Positions 16,331 through 26,166 of a stretch of 64,000 nt of DNA are shown here, one piece after another. Position 1 is the stretch's first letter; every line of letters begins with the position of its first letter. The DNA comes from an uncultured Desulfobulbus sp. (lineage in GTDB: Bacteria; Desulfobacterota; Desulfobulbia; Desulfobulbales; Desulfobulbaceae). The notes beneath the pieces are model-generated. The model was not told the origin of the DNA. It was given only the letters and a program-made list of their open reading frames with translations, and did no database searches. The translations under genes and the position numbers were made by a program. The stretch lies in contig NZ_OY762276.1 of the NCBI RefSeq assembly GCF_963665445.1, forward strand, positions 2,493,501 to 2,557,500. Direction: 5' to 3'.

Positions 16331-16647
16331 GTCTCTCATCAGGGTTATGGGAGGAATTTTTCCGAATTTCCCCATTGATTGAGTATCTTATATGGCTATC
16401 CAACCCCGCTCCTCTTTTTAGGATATCCACTCAAAGTAAAATAATACCGATGCTTATTTTATTTTCGGGAGCAGGAAAGATCTCCTCGGAAAATATTACT
16501 GCGGACCTCTTATGATGACCATACTTTGGTCCTTATCCGGTTGTGACCCTGCCCACGATCAACGAACACTGCTTCATGCCCCCAGGAATGTAAGAAAAAG
16601 CAATTATACACGATTCCCTTAAGTGTGAACTGTCTGAATCCGTTGTG

Positions 16648-16676
16648 TTGACATTAGCCACACGCCACCGTATATT
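16648..16676 (+). promoter_or_regulatory. Sigma-70 promoter of the TacA-like TA operon
   Basis: TTGACA, a 17-bp spacer and TATATT, 42 bp upstream of the antitoxin ATG. GAGG precedes the start codon. The region 16376-16640 upstream shows no gene. Confidence 0.75.
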
Positions 16677-16718
16677 CATTGCATACACATACAACTTATT
16701 GGCAAATGAGGCTATCTA

Positions 16719-16997
16719 ATGAAACAGGCAGAAACTCGCGAGGCTTCGATCAATATTCGTGCATTGCGTGCGCAAAGAGATTTGATTGATAAAGCTGCGG
16801 CAATACGCCACAAAACTCGATCTGATTTTATACTTGAAGCTTCCTGCCAAGAAGCTGAAAATGTTTTGCTTGATAGAAGGCTATTTTACCTTAAAGACGA
16901 AGATTACGATGCTTTCGAAGCAGCCTTACAAACACCTGTCAGTGAAAATCCGGCACTTCGTCGACTTCTTTCAGAGAGAGCCCCATGGGAAGATTGA
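16719..16997 (+). CDS. DUF1778 (TacA-type) antitoxin
   Basis: 92 residues with a ribbon-helix-helix N-terminus (ASINIRALRAQRDLIDKAAA) followed by KTRSDFILEASCQEAENVL, the hallmark of the DUF1778/TacA family. The C-terminal tail (FEAALQTPVSENPALRRLL) is the part that wraps the toxin in this family. It pairs with the GNAT toxin gene that starts 12 nt before its end. Since that toxin is now disrupted by IS66, the antitoxin has no local partner. Confidence 0.9.
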   Translation: MKQAETREASINIRALRAQRDLIDKAAAIRHKTRSDFILEASCQEAENVLLDRRLFYLKDEDYDAFEAALQTPVSENPALRRLLSERAPWED

Positions 16998-17096
16998 CAG
17001 CTCCAAAATCTATAGATTCGGAGCTGAGCACTGGTAATTTTGATTGTGGCATACCTTCTCTCAACCATTGGCTTCAAAGACAAGCGTTAAAAAATG

Positions 17097-18809
17097 GTAA
17101 CTATTCAGCACAAACCGAAACCACAAGCGTACTCATAAAATCGGGCCATCTGCCCTGGAAGAGTAAGCGCAGTGCTTTGGACGCAGTAATGCCTTGTTTT
17201 CTACAGGTCGTGATGTAGCTACGGATACGGCAGAAAGTCTCTGCACCTTCCATTGAACGGAAGCACCCTGACACCTTCTGCTGCACCTTGATCATCCGCA
17301 GGTCATTTTCTGCCTGGTTATTGGTGAAAGGCACCAGCGGATCGTCCAAGAACCGAAGAACGTCGTTTTCAAAGCTCTGTAATCGCTCCAGCAGGTTTCT
17401 GGATTTCGATTTGGCTATTCGTCCCCGTTTTCCGTTGTTGAGCTTAGGGGCCGGTGCCGGGCATTCCAGTTCGGCTTGTTGCAAGAGTTCTCGATATCGC
17501 ACTCTGTACTGCTCTGCCGTGGCGGAATCGAGACATCCGCCAGCGCCATGGACCATCTCATTGGCCTCCTTGAGCAGCAGGCTGAGCTGCTGGGCCCATT
17601 GTTGACCATCTTGCTCCCAGGCCCGTTCCAGTTCACGCAAATGGTGCGCATTGCACAAGGCATGAACCCGGCCGTAATGGAAATAGGGTTTCCAATGATC
17701 GTGGCAGAGTATCCCGTGGAAACCTGGGAGGATACCGATGGACTCTATTGCCTCACCGCCCCGTTTTGCATGGGGAGCGAAATGGCTTAACCCAAGACTG
17801 GAAACATTATGCAGCCAGCATCGTTTGCCACCGATGTTGATCCCTGTCTCGTCGACATGAAGCAAGTCCTCTTGTTGCAACGCCTTTTGCACCCACTGCT
17901 CGAAGAAGGCCAGACGATCAAAGGCGTCACGGTTGAAATTGACAATGGAACCGCTACTGACCGGAATACCCATCTGCTCCAGGAAGTGGTCCTCGATCCG
18001 ATTATATGGCACCATCTGGAACTGCGACATATACACAGCATTGACCTTCACGCCGATGCCATACTGTACCGGCCTGGTGATCCCTTCCGGAAACGGTGCG
18101 ACATGACGTCTGCCCTGTTCATCCACCACGATCTCGGCACGCCATTCGGTCACCAGGGTGGTGATGTCCAGGTCAATGACCTGGCGTGCCTCGTGGCCGC
18201 TGCTGCGATAGCGCCCAGGGGGAAGCAGGCTGCGATCGATAACAATCTCCTTGATGATATCGGGATCACTGACAGGTCTCAGTGTCGTTCCAGCATGACC
18301 AGGCTGACCGCCGGGTTTGCGACCACTCGCAGAACGAGGTTTTTTAGTGCGGAAAGGATCGGTCGACGGCGGCTTGCTACTGTTTTTGCTATTGAGACCA
18401 AGGCGATTCAACAACAATGAAACCAAGAGCAACAGAACTTCCAGGCTGCTTTTCAGCGCCGGTGAAAGATCCTGCTCAGCGGCTATCAAGCTGGTAACCC
18501 GCTGGATTGTCTCTTCTACATTGATGTTATCGATTGTCACTCCAACCCCCGTGTTTGTGTCTTGCCGACACTATACCACGGGTTTTAAAATCGAAATTTT
18601 AGTCCCAAAACTGCCCCTGGGACGGTTTGTAATTTTTTCTGCGATCCGCCTGCCGCGTGCCCTCGATCAACATGCACCAAAAGGCCGTAGCGGTGCTTCA
18701 ATGGGGGGAATTGGGCAGTTTGCCAATCGCACTGGAAAATACAAAATTTAACCGAAAACCATGTCAAGCACTTTTTTAACAAATTCAGCATGGTGAGCTG
18801 AATAGTTAC
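17097..18809 (-). mobile_element. Single-gene IS66-family element
   Basis: Ends carry GTAACTATTCAGC in inverted orientation and an 8-bp duplication (AAAAAATG) flanks the element, as usual for IS66. Only the tnpC-type transposase gene is present; the tnpA and tnpB helpers of classic IS66 are absent. It sits inside the TacT-like toxin gene. Confidence 0.9.
17101..18540 (-). CDS. IS66-family transposase (TnpC type)
   Basis: 479 residues. Domains in order are an N-terminal leucine-rich helix (LLLLVSLLLNRLGLNSKNSS) with the SSKPPSTD motif, KPGGQPGHAGTTL, a DDE core with LLHVDETGINIGG (Asp), CHDHWKPYF (Asp) and FTNNQAENDLRMIKVQQKVS (Glu), and the C-terminal SYITTCRKQG block. The stop lies 4 bp inside the element end. 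The gene looks intact. Confidence 0.92.
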   Translation of the reverse strand: MTIDNINVEETIQRVTSLIAAEQDLSPALKSSLEVLLLLVSLLLNRLGLNSKNSSKPPSTDPFRTKKPRSASGRKPGGQPGHAGTTLRPVSDPDIIKEIVIDRSLLPPGRYRSSGHEARQVIDLDITTLVTEWRAEIVVDEQGRRHVAPFPEGITRPVQYGIGVKVNAVYMSQFQMVPYNRIEDHFLEQMGIPVSSGSIVNFNRDAFDRLAFFEQWVQKALQQEDLLHVDETGINIGGKRCWLHNVSSLGLSHFAPHAKRGGEAIESIGILPGFHGILCHDHWKPYFHYGRVHALCNAHHLRELERAWEQDGQQWAQQLSLLLKEANEMVHGAGGCLDSATAEQYRVRYRELLQQAELECPAPAPKLNNGKRGRIAKSKSRNLLERLQSFENDVLRFLDDPLVPFTNNQAENDLRMIKVQQKVSGCFRSMEGAETFCRIRSYITTCRKQGITASKALRLLFQGRWPDFMSTLVVSVCAE

Positions 18810-19203
18810 AAAAAATGAAATATCAGGTGCATCCAGGACATTTGTCGTTTGCGATGAGATGGATGTAGTCGGCTATTATGCCTTGGCAACTGGAAGTGTA
18901 ATGCGCCAGCAGGCTCCTGGAAAAATCAAACGAGAAATGCCCGAACCTATTCCAGTGTTGGTGCTGGGGCGTTTGGCAGTTGATCATAAATGGCAGGGTT
19001 CTGGGCTGGGTACCAGCTTGCTGAGGGATGCTTTACTACGAACTTATAATGTTTCAAAGCACGTTGGTGTTCGTGCTCTGCTTGTCCATGCCCTGTCAGA
19101 AAATGCGAAAAATTTCTATCTGTGCCGTGGTTTTATGCAATCACCCATAGAACCAATGACCTTAATGCTCAATCTTAGAGATCTTCAACATTCTCTTGAA
19201 TGA

Positions 19204-19643
19204 GAAGATTGATACACCCAAATAATCACGCCAAAAAATTACGCACTGGCCCTCTACCCGCGCCGATGCTGCCCAGTTTTTCAGATGATGCTCCAATACC
19301 TGCTGAATAAGCTGGTTCTCACAAAAGAAATCACTTCAGTACGAAAAGAGCCCCCCTCTCCTGTTGAACAGCTGCCTCTGTTCTTAGCAATCCAATCTTC
19401 TAACTATTTATCAGATAACGACTTATTCTTGTTTGTCGGCACTAATCGTAGTGTCCAGGGCCAGAGGCAAATAAACAGCCCCCTTGGCCGCAAGGTTACA
19501 GCCAAACTTTTCGAGTTTGCATCCTCCTCTACCGTGCCCCTATTATGCCGGAACTATTTTCAATTTTATCCATTTAATTTCAACAAGATAAGAGCATAGC
19601 TCTGCGCGATTTTGCCGGTTCCATTGCCGGTTTGCCATTGAAG
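19204..19643. other. Gene-poor stretch between split toxin and IS21 element 2
   Basis: No gene here can be supported. An open frame at 19285-19599 has no ribosome-binding site, no recognisable domain and an odd composition, so it was not called. Confidence 0.5.
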
Positions 19644-19842
19644 TGTCAATCAGCTTTGAAAAATGCCCCCGTTTCAGCATCCAAAATTGACCCCCTAAAA
19701 ATCAAAAAAGATGGTCGTTTTCTCCGCTTTTCTACATCGGGCCAGCGCAGTGAGCTCAAGGGGCTTTCTGGAGCGAGAATGGGCCAAAGTGTTGCTCGTC
19801 GGAGCGGAAGAAAGTCCCTTGCGCGGATTGTCTCCGCGATGG

Positions 19843-20556
19843 TTATTCCCGGTTTTTAAAGCGGTAACTCTCATTGCCGGTCTCGATAATATCGCAATGA
19901 TGGGTCAAGCGATCCAACAAGGCGGTGGTCATTTTGGCATCGCCAAACACCTGCGCCCACTCGCCAAAACTCAGATTAGTGGTCACGATTACGGATGTCT
20001 GCTCGTAGAGCCTGCTCAACAAATGGAACAGTAACGCCCCGCCGTTTTTTGAAAAAGGCAGATAACCCAGCTCATCGAGCACTACGCAGTCCACTCGGGT
20101 GAGTTGTGAGGCCAAGGCCCCTGATTTGCCCTGCTCTTTCTCCCGTTCCAACTGATTAACGAGATCGACCACGCTATAATAGCGGGCACGATGGCCCTGC
20201 TTGACGCAATGGGTCGCGATTGCGATGGCCAGGTGTGTCTTTCCAGTGCCGGTGCCGCCAATGAAGATCAGGTTTCTGGGCTGGCCGAGAAAATCGCCAC
20301 CGTACAACGCACGGATCAATGCCTCGTTGACGGGTGAGCCGGCAAAGCGGAAGCTGTCCAAATCCTTGGCCACTGGAAAACGGGCAATGCCAATCTGATA
20401 GCGTATGGAGCGCGCTTTCCTCTCGGCAACTTCCACCAGGCATAGCTGTGCGAGGATCTCCTGAGCCGTCAACTGTCGCCGGACGCCCTGGGTGACCGTT
20501 TCGTCAAACGCACTGGCCATGCCATGGGGTTTGAGTTGCCTCAACTGATCAGTCAA
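19843..20556 (-). CDS. istB: IstB-type ATPase (IS21 element 2)
   Basis: 237 residues with Walker [12 protein letters not shown], Walker [12 protein letters not shown] and [21 protein letters not shown], all typical of IstB. The MITE inserted directly upstream has changed the original ATG (ATGACTGATCAG) to TTGACTGATCAG, so it now begins at TTG 20556 with no native ribosome-binding site. The coding region itself is intact. Its istA partner is dead, so it could act only in trans. Confidence 0.9.
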   Translation of the reverse strand: MTDQLRQLKPHGMASAFDETVTQGVRRQLTAQEILAQLCLVEVAERKARSIRYQIGIARFPVAKDLDSFRFAGSPVNEALIRALYGGDFLGQPRNLIFIGGTGTGKTHLAIAIATHCVKQGHRARYYSVVDLVNQLEREKEQGKSGALASQLTRVDCVVLDELGYLPFSKNGGALLFHLLSRLYEQTSVIVTTNLSFGEWAQVFGDAKMTTALLDRLTHHCDIIETGNESYRFKNRE

Positions 20557-20948
20557 AGACCACCGGCAAAGCCGGTGGCTTGAAAGACTGGGAGCCGCTC
20601 AAAGCGGCATATGCAACTGATCCACTGACCACCCTTGGTGGTCAAGTTGTTGGCAAGATCCAGCAATAAAATATCACGAGTTCGCATCTATTATCTTTCG
20701 ATTCTGACTCTTGTTGTTTTGTGTGAGTATAAGCAAAAACTGATGCTCCGGTATTCGTTGATCGATTCCTCATTGAAATCTGGGAATTAAGCATCAGAAA
20801 AAATTGTGTTGATTCTTGCCTATGCTCTTTGCATTGTTGATCTCAACAAAGACGATCAAGAACGCAATCAATTGTTTCTTTTCTGCAATCCAGTAACCGT
20901 CAAACTGTTGGAGTCCCCCGGCAAAGCCGGGGGTTTACCCAAGGGAAA
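20556..20948 (+). mobile_element. 393-bp IS200/IS605-like MITE, copy 2
   Basis: Same hairpins and length as copy 1. Preceded by AGTCA at 20551-20555 and followed by TCAACTC. Removing it rebuilds a compact istA-istB junction (istA TGA, then ATGACTGATCAG for istB), which proves insertion without target duplication. Confidence 0.85.
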
Positions 20949-20953
20949 TCAAC

Positions 20954-22491
20954 TCATGCCGCTGCATGATCTACCTCCGTAAGAAGTGCATCGTAGCGGG
21001 CACAGTCGGCCATTGGTTCATACTGGAGACTTAAGCTCTCGGGTGTCGCGATAGGCTCTGCAGTTGGCGGGTCCAGTTGTCTGGCGATCAGGTTGAGAAT
21101 TACCTCTGCGCGAATCGTCTTCTCCTGCAAGGCCTTGGCGCAGACCATCTCGATCAGCTCCAACCCGTGGCTATGGGCGGCGCAAAGAAGCTCGACAAAC
21201 TCGCGGTCACCACCGGGAGCAGGCAGCAGCTGGCCTTGTACTTGGGACAGAGCGGGAGGCAATGCCCAATCCTTGAATGGTGCCCCGTTGCGCAAACCGC
21301 CGGGCTTACGCTCCAGAAGGCCCACATAATGCCAGGGATTATAGATCGTTTTGTCGCGGCCAAACAGGCGGATATGTTCGCCAACCACGCGACCGTTTTT
21401 GATCACCCGAATCCTATCAGCCCCGGCCCTGATCGTCACCGTCTGCCCAGCCATGGTGCTCTCCATGCTGTACTGGTTGCGATCATAACTGATCAGCGAA
21501 GTTCGCGTGACCCGGCCCTCCCGCTCGGTGAACCCATCAAAGGGCGCGCCAACCGGCAAGAGGCGGGCTTGCTCCTGTGCCAACACATCGCTAATCCGTC
21601 GCTCTTTCTCCTCGGGATGGGGACGATTTCGACTGATCTCGCGGCACCGATCAACCAGCCAATGGTTCAACTCCGCAAAATCCTTGAACCGCGGACAGGG
21701 CGTAAACAGCCAGTCCCGGACGCTTTGCACCTGCCGTTCAACTTGACCCTTCTCCCAGCCCGCTCCCGGCGTGCAGGCCACCGGCTCCACCAGGTAATGG
21801 CTGCACATCTGCGCAAACCGTCGGTTGAAGACCCGTTCTTTACCCAGCAGCACCTTATCCACTGCGGTCGTCTGTTGTCATAGATGCCACGTTGGCAGCT
21901 GCCTCCAAAAAAAGCAAAGGCGCGGTCATGGGTATCAAGCACCATCTCCAGCGTCTCGCGGGGATAGGCAACCACAGAGCTTTGAAGACTGTGGCACAAC
22001 CGAAAATGCGCCACCTTGGCCACCTACACCACCCCGTCGAGCATCACCCATTCGTGGCTCCAGTCAAACTGGTATGTTTCCCCAGGGGAAAAGGACAGTG
22101 GAATAAAGCCTGCCCCGGGATGCCGCCCCTTCTCCTCCCGTCACTTCTCCACAAAACGCTGGATGCTGTCGTAGCTGCCGATATAGCCTTCGTTCCGGAG
22201 TAATTCCAACAGACGTTGGCTCGTCAGTCGTCGTTTCTTTGAGAGCTGCCATTCCTCCTAGAGCAGGGCAATCAAACGGGCTTGATACGGGCCAAGACGA
22301 GGCATTGGCTGACTCATTCGTTCATACTGATGCTCCGTGGCGCCACTGCGGATCACTTTACGTACCGTATTGCGCGACAATCGCAGCAGCCGGCTAATCT
22401 CTTTGATGCTTCTCCCGTCAACAAAATGGTAACTCCGGATCTTCGCTATTGTCTCCACTATCAGCATCCTCCAATTCTTCCGTGGGCTCAT
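20954..22491 (-). pseudogene. istA: IstA transposase (IS21 element 2), several nonsense mutations and a frameshift
   Basis: From MSPRKNWRMLIVETIAK at 22491 the IstA frame can be followed: HTH (IKEISRLLRLSRNTVRKVI), YQFDWSHEWVML with the first catalytic Asp, and ERQVQSVRDWLF. It is broken by a stop after LIALL (about 22260), another after QRFVEK (about 22140), another after WVMLDGVV (about 22024), and a frameshift after GGSCQRGIYDN near 21875. The final 303 codons (from KVLLGKERVFNRR) are open. It is clearly inactive. Confidence 0.9.
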
Positions 22492-22701
22492 GCCACGGAG
22501 TGGGTAACATAGTGGGGTCAATTTTCGACGCTGTTTTCTACCTAAACGGGGTCATTATTCCACGCTGATCAACATCCAACCAAGATTCAGCAACGAACCC
22601 AGGTCGGCATTGACCCGCAGAAAAAATCTGTTTGAAACCGAGTCATGGTAGAAATCGTAAATGAGCGGCCCACCATAAATGCGCAATTTTCTCAGCACTG
22701 G

Positions 22702-24648
22702 CTTATGTTTGCGGGTTGTAGGCACATTTTAGTGCAGTGCCGGAGAAAATATCACGCAATTTCAATGTGATAAAATTTTACGCGTGGTGAAAATCTCAAA
22801 ATCTGTGGGCACACGCGAAGCGATATTTCAGTTGAAATACGCGAATTAGCACGCTAACGTGGTGGGCAGTCATGTATCTGCGAACCACGAAACGAAAAAA
22901 CAAGAACGGCACCGTTACCGAGTATCTCCAGCTCGCCCACAACGAGCGGAATCCGGAGACCAACTCCACCGTTGCCCGCATCATCCACAGCTTCGGACGC
23001 GCCGATCAGCTCGACCGTGAGGCCTTGGTGCGGCTCGCCCGATCTATAGCCAGAGTCTGCGGGGTAACCATTGTTGACCCCGCTGGTAGCGAGGAGGCTC
23101 AAGGTGGTGGACTGCCCGACGATCTTGAGATCCTGCGCACAGTCGAACTCGGCACAGTGCTGGTCATCGAAACCCTTTGGGAGCGGTTGGGTATCGGCAA
23201 AGCGCTGCGGACTCTGCTGGACAAAGGCAAGTATGCCGTTGCCTATGACCAGGCCCTGCTGGCCATGACCGCCAATCGTCTCTGCGCACCGGAATCCAAA
23301 CTCGGTGTTTGGGATCGGTGGCTGGAGCAGGTCCATCTGCCCAAATGCCAAGGCCTGAAACTGCGGCAGATGTACGAGGCGATGGATTTCCTCCACAAGC
23401 ATATCGACGCGGTAGAGGAAGCAGTCTTTTTTCAGACCGCCAACTTGTTCAACCTCTCGGTTGATCTGATCTTTTACGATACGACGACGGCTTCATTCTC
23501 CATTGATTACGAGGACGAGGAAGACGAAAACGACGGTCTGCGTCAGTACGGTCATTCCAAAGAGGGCACGTGGACGCCGCAAATCGTGGTCGCCCTGGCG
23601 GTTACCCGAGAGGGATTGCCGGTAAAAAGTTGGGTTTTTCCCGGTAACACGGCGGATGTATCCACGATCGAGCGTATCAGAAAGGACCTGCGAGGCTGGA
23701 ACCTCGGTCGAGCGCTGTTCGTGGCCGACTCGGGTATGAACTCCTCCGCTAACCGAGAAGAACTTGCACGGGCCTGTGGCAAATACCTGCTGGCCACCCG
23801 CATGGCATCGGTGGCCGAAATCAAGAAAGAGGTCCTCTCGCAACCAGGTCGCTTCACCACCTTCACCGACAACCTGCAAGCCAAGGAAGTTGTTATCGGC
23901 GATGGCGAGCGACGGCGGCGATACATCCTCTGCTTCAACCCAAAGGAAGCAGAGCGGCAACGAATACAACGGGAAGAGATCGTCGGCATGCTCGAAGAGC
24001 AGCTTGCCGGCCATAAAGACCGTGATGCTTCCGCCCAATGGGCCGTCGAACTGCTGGCCTCAAAACGATACAAGCGATACCTGACAACAACCGAGGCCGG
24101 AAAAATTCGCCTGGACCGAGCAGCCATCACCGAGGCCAAACGCTACGACGGCAAGTGGGTGCTGGAAACCAACGATGACACCATCAGCCTTGAAGATGCG
24201 GCCCTTGGCTACAAAGGGCTTTTGGTTATCGAACGGTGTTTCCGATCCCTCAAGCGCACCCAGATCAAAATGATGCCTATGTATCATTGGGCCGCACGGC
24301 GCATCGAAACGCATGTAAAAATCTGTGTTCTGGCGCTGCTCATAGAGCGCGTTGCGGAACGTGAGTGCGGGGAGCCCTGGTCCCGGATACGGCGCAACTT
24401 AGCCAAACTTCAAGCCACTGAGTTTCAAAACGACCAGCACAGTTTTTTTCAGATTAATTCAGCGCCGGAAGCCTGTCGTGAACTGATGAAAAAACTTGTA
24501 ACTCCGCTACCGACCAAAATTTTTGGCATTAAGCCCCTTGAAAAATAAGTGCAATACCTGTGGGCACACGCCAAAATCGGCACCACCCGCCAACGCCCAC
24601 CAGGCAAGGCTTTGCGGCTAGGCGTGTTCCACAACCCGTAAACCCAGG
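22702..24648 (+). mobile_element. IS1634-family element, copy 1
   Basis: 1947 bp. Left end CTTATGTTTGCGGGTTGT, right end (reversed) CCTGGGTTTACGGGTTGT. Flanked by ACTGG at 22697-22701 and 24649-24653. It splits the trfA-like gene. It has the same length as the 28600-30546 copy but differs from it in parts of the coding region. Confidence 0.93.
22872..24548 (+). CDS. IS1634-family transposase (copy 1)
   Basis: 558 residues, DDE transposase. Features: N-terminal MYLRTTKRKNKNGT and an LARSIARV helix, the first catalytic Asp in LIFYDTTTASFSIDYEDEE, the second in FVADSGMNSSANREEL, and the C-terminal Glu region GYKGLLVIERCFRSLKRTQI with MYHWAARRIETHV. It mobilises its own element and could also act on the 10231-10630 remnant. 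The start is preceded by GGTGGG. Confidence 0.93.
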   Translation: MYLRTTKRKNKNGTVTEYLQLAHNERNPETNSTVARIIHSFGRADQLDREALVRLARSIARVCGVTIVDPAGSEEAQGGGLPDDLEILRTVELGTVLVIETLWERLGIGKALRTLLDKGKYAVAYDQALLAMTANRLCAPESKLGVWDRWLEQVHLPKCQGLKLRQMYEAMDFLHKHIDAVEEAVFFQTANLFNLSVDLIFYDTTTASFSIDYEDEEDENDGLRQYGHSKEGTWTPQIVVALAVTREGLPVKSWVFPGNTADVSTIERIRKDLRGWNLGRALFVADSGMNSSANREELARACGKYLLATRMASVAEIKKEVLSQPGRFTTFTDNLQAKEVVIGDGERRRRYILCFNPKEAERQRIQREEIVGMLEEQLAGHKDRDASAQWAVELLASKRYKRYLTTTEAGKIRLDRAAITEAKRYDGKWVLETNDDTISLEDAALGYKGLLVIERCFRSLKRTQIKMMPMYHWAARRIETHVKICVLALLIERVAERECGEPWSRIRRNLAKLQATEFQNDQHSFFQINSAPEACRELMKKLVTPLPTKIFGIKPLEK

Positions 24649-25148
24649 ACTGGCTGGGGAACGTTATCCCCATACTGAACCTCGACAAGACAGGCACAGA
24701 GGCGCCTGATGGAACTGAACAGCCAATCCTGGCCCGATTTCCCTGGCTTTTTATTCAACGCCTTCAAGAAGCCCCGAACCGAAAACTCCACCAATCCGTT
24801 TGTTTTTCTCGACGCGGCCTATTGTGCAGCAAGGTGCACGGCATGAAGCATCACGTCTAAATCCCCTTGATCAAGCGAACCGCCGGTGAAAAATATGGTG
24901 ACGTTTCGAAATGAATAAATCTTTTTTTCCATATATTTACGGTGTCCGCGCTGCACCATGCCAAACATGGCGGATTGGAGAAAAGCATTAGGGGCAACAT
25001 GATTTTTCTGCGCCGCATCCGGCAGCCGTGGCGTGTCATATGGCTCGAGCATAACGGGCAATTCAGGAATTGGTTTCCTCAAGATTTCCATTTGCTTTCC
25101 CACATCCTCGTTTCTTAGCGACAGGCGTTTGCTTGACACCTCTTTCAT

Positions 25149-25671
25149 CAAGTAAATCTATTTCTGACAATCGTATTTTCCGATTTTCCGGATACGATTT
25201 TTTTATTCACCCAAAACCTCCGGCCAATAATCGGTATTTCTCACCGACTTGTTAACTCTCCGCCTTACTCGCTTTACCTGTCGGGTGAAACGCAGGGCAA
25301 AAATTAAAGGTTGCAATTTGATTATTTGGCCTACTATTTAATTTGCGTAAAATGGCAAACTACTGCTATTATACGGTTATTAAAATTCGTAGAATTGGAC
25401 TACCTACACATTTGACATGGCTGATTTCTCGCGATATTCGCCGCGACAGTGCTCCTATTTCCCTTAGCAGCGCCTTATCAATTTTGTAGTGCACCAATTG
25501 TGACACTTATATTTTTAAAAATATCGTGCTTGTTTTTACCCCGTCGGAAACCTCATCTGCTTTTCCCCTATTTGCAGGTGGTTTTGTTTTATCTCTCATA
25601 AATTTGTTTTATTCTGCTTTATTTTTTAATCCATTTTGTAAAGCAGATCAAGCAAAAACCTGGTGAGCCGA
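25149..25671. other. 520-bp AT-rich divergent intergenic region (trfA-like / CI-like)
   Basis: No gene is supported. The stretch lies between a plasmid initiator relic and a divergent repressor gene, so it is where an origin and promoters would be expected. By eye there is no clear iteron array. TTTGTTTTAT occurs twice near 25586 and 25606, and a CGTAT/ATACG imperfect repeat lies near 25170-25195. Confidence 0.5.
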
Positions 25672-26166
25672 ATGGAATCTCTCAGTTTTGAAGATTTGTT
25701 CAAAAAAATTAAGAAGATATCGAAAGGAAAAAATCAGAAAGGAGTAGCGCAAGCTCTTGGGATTTCTCCGCAAGCAATCACGGACGCCAAAAGGAAAAAT
25801 AAAATCCCAGAAACCTGGTTTGACCTCATCGAGGAAAAATTCGGTCTCTCAAAAGACGAACTAATCTGCTACGAAGAAAAGACCGGCAAGGGAAAATTCT
25901 CCCCGACTGGCACCGGGCAGCCGCATGAAAAGGACAGCTATGATCAAATTATGGACGAATTCTTTGAACTCGTAAAAGAATGGCAGGTTGAAGAAAACGG
26001 ACGAAACACCAGAACCGCCATAGACTTCATCCAGGAGTTCCCAAAACGTTTCGAAGAAATGGCGTTGTGGCAAAAAAAGAGGAAGGAAGAAAATACGACA
26101 TCGCCGTTGCCGGAGGCGAAATCGGCTGGAGGGAGTCAAAGACCACCGGCAAAGCCGGTGGCTTGA
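25672..26166 (+). CDS. CI-like repressor N-terminal HTH protein
   Basis: About 164 residues. The N-terminal phage-CI-type HTH reads FEDLFKKIKKISKGKNQKGV, then AQALGISPQAITDAKRKNKI and PETWFDLIEEKFGLSKDEL. The rest is charged and helical, without a LexA/S24 peptidase domain. ATG 25672 is chosen with GGTGAG just upstream; the GTG at 25663 is less likely. A MITE is inserted in its penultimate codon: without it the gene would end ...SAGGSH-stop, with it the last nine residues are MITE-derived. It is probably a regulator of the former plasmid or phage genes nearby. Confidence 0.8.
   Translation: MESLSFEDLFKKIKKISKGKNQKGVAQALGISPQAITDAKRKNKIPETWFDLIEEKFGLSKDELICYEEKTGKGKFSPTGTGQPHEKDSYDQIMDEFFELVKEWQVEENGRNTRTAIDFIQEFPKRFEEMALWQKKRKEENTTSPLPEAKSAGGSQRPPAKPVA

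Larger units (their letters stand above)
16985..19203 (+). pseudogene. TacT-type GNAT toxin, split by IS66 element
   Basis: The gene starts at ATG 16985, overlapping the antitoxin. It reads IDSELSTGNFDCGIPSLNHW up to 17096, is interrupted by 1713 bp, and resumes at 18818 as ISGASRTFVVCDEMDVVGYY and on to 19203. The 8-bp AAAAAATG is duplicated at 17089-17096 and 18810-18817; joining at one copy gives ALKNEISGASRTF in frame. The acetyl-CoA site is intact in the distal half (VLGRLAVDHKWQGSGLGTSL). TacT-like toxins acetylate charged tRNA to stop translation; this copy cannot be made whole. Confidence 0.92.
19644..22574 (-). mobile_element. IS21-family element 2, degenerate, with MITE inside
   Basis: The left end TGTCAATCAGC at 19644 matches the right end TGTTGATCAGC (reverse strand, 22574). 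Further inward repeats of AATTGACCCC occur at both ends. It contains istB, a 393-bp MITE and a decayed istA. No target duplication was found. At its right edge it truncates the trfA-like gene. Confidence 0.85.
22575..25148 (-). pseudogene. trfA: TrfA-like plasmid replication initiator, split by IS1634 and truncated
   Basis: The N-terminal part (25148 down to 24654) reads HVAPNAFLQSAMFGMV, KYMEKKIYSF and GGSLDQGDLDVMLHAVHLAA, the TrfA initiator signature. A TAG at 24819-24821 interrupts it, then SVRGFLKALNKKPGKSGQDW continues in frame. After the IS1634 insertion (ACTGG duplicated) the frame resumes at 22701 as VLRKLRIYGGPLIYDFYHDS and LGSLLNLGW, before IS21 element 2 cuts it. TrfA proteins bind iterons and open broad-host-range plasmid origins. 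Presence of this relic implies a plasmid was once integrated here, or that this replicon derives from one. Confidence 0.85.

Noticed and set aside
19285..19599. Possible 104-residue gene
   Set aside because: No ribosome-binding site, domain or neighbour logic; likely chance open frame in IS debris.
25149..25671. Iteron-type plasmid origin next to trfA-like relic
   Set aside because: No series of direct repeats of 15-22 bp could be seen; only weak short repeats.
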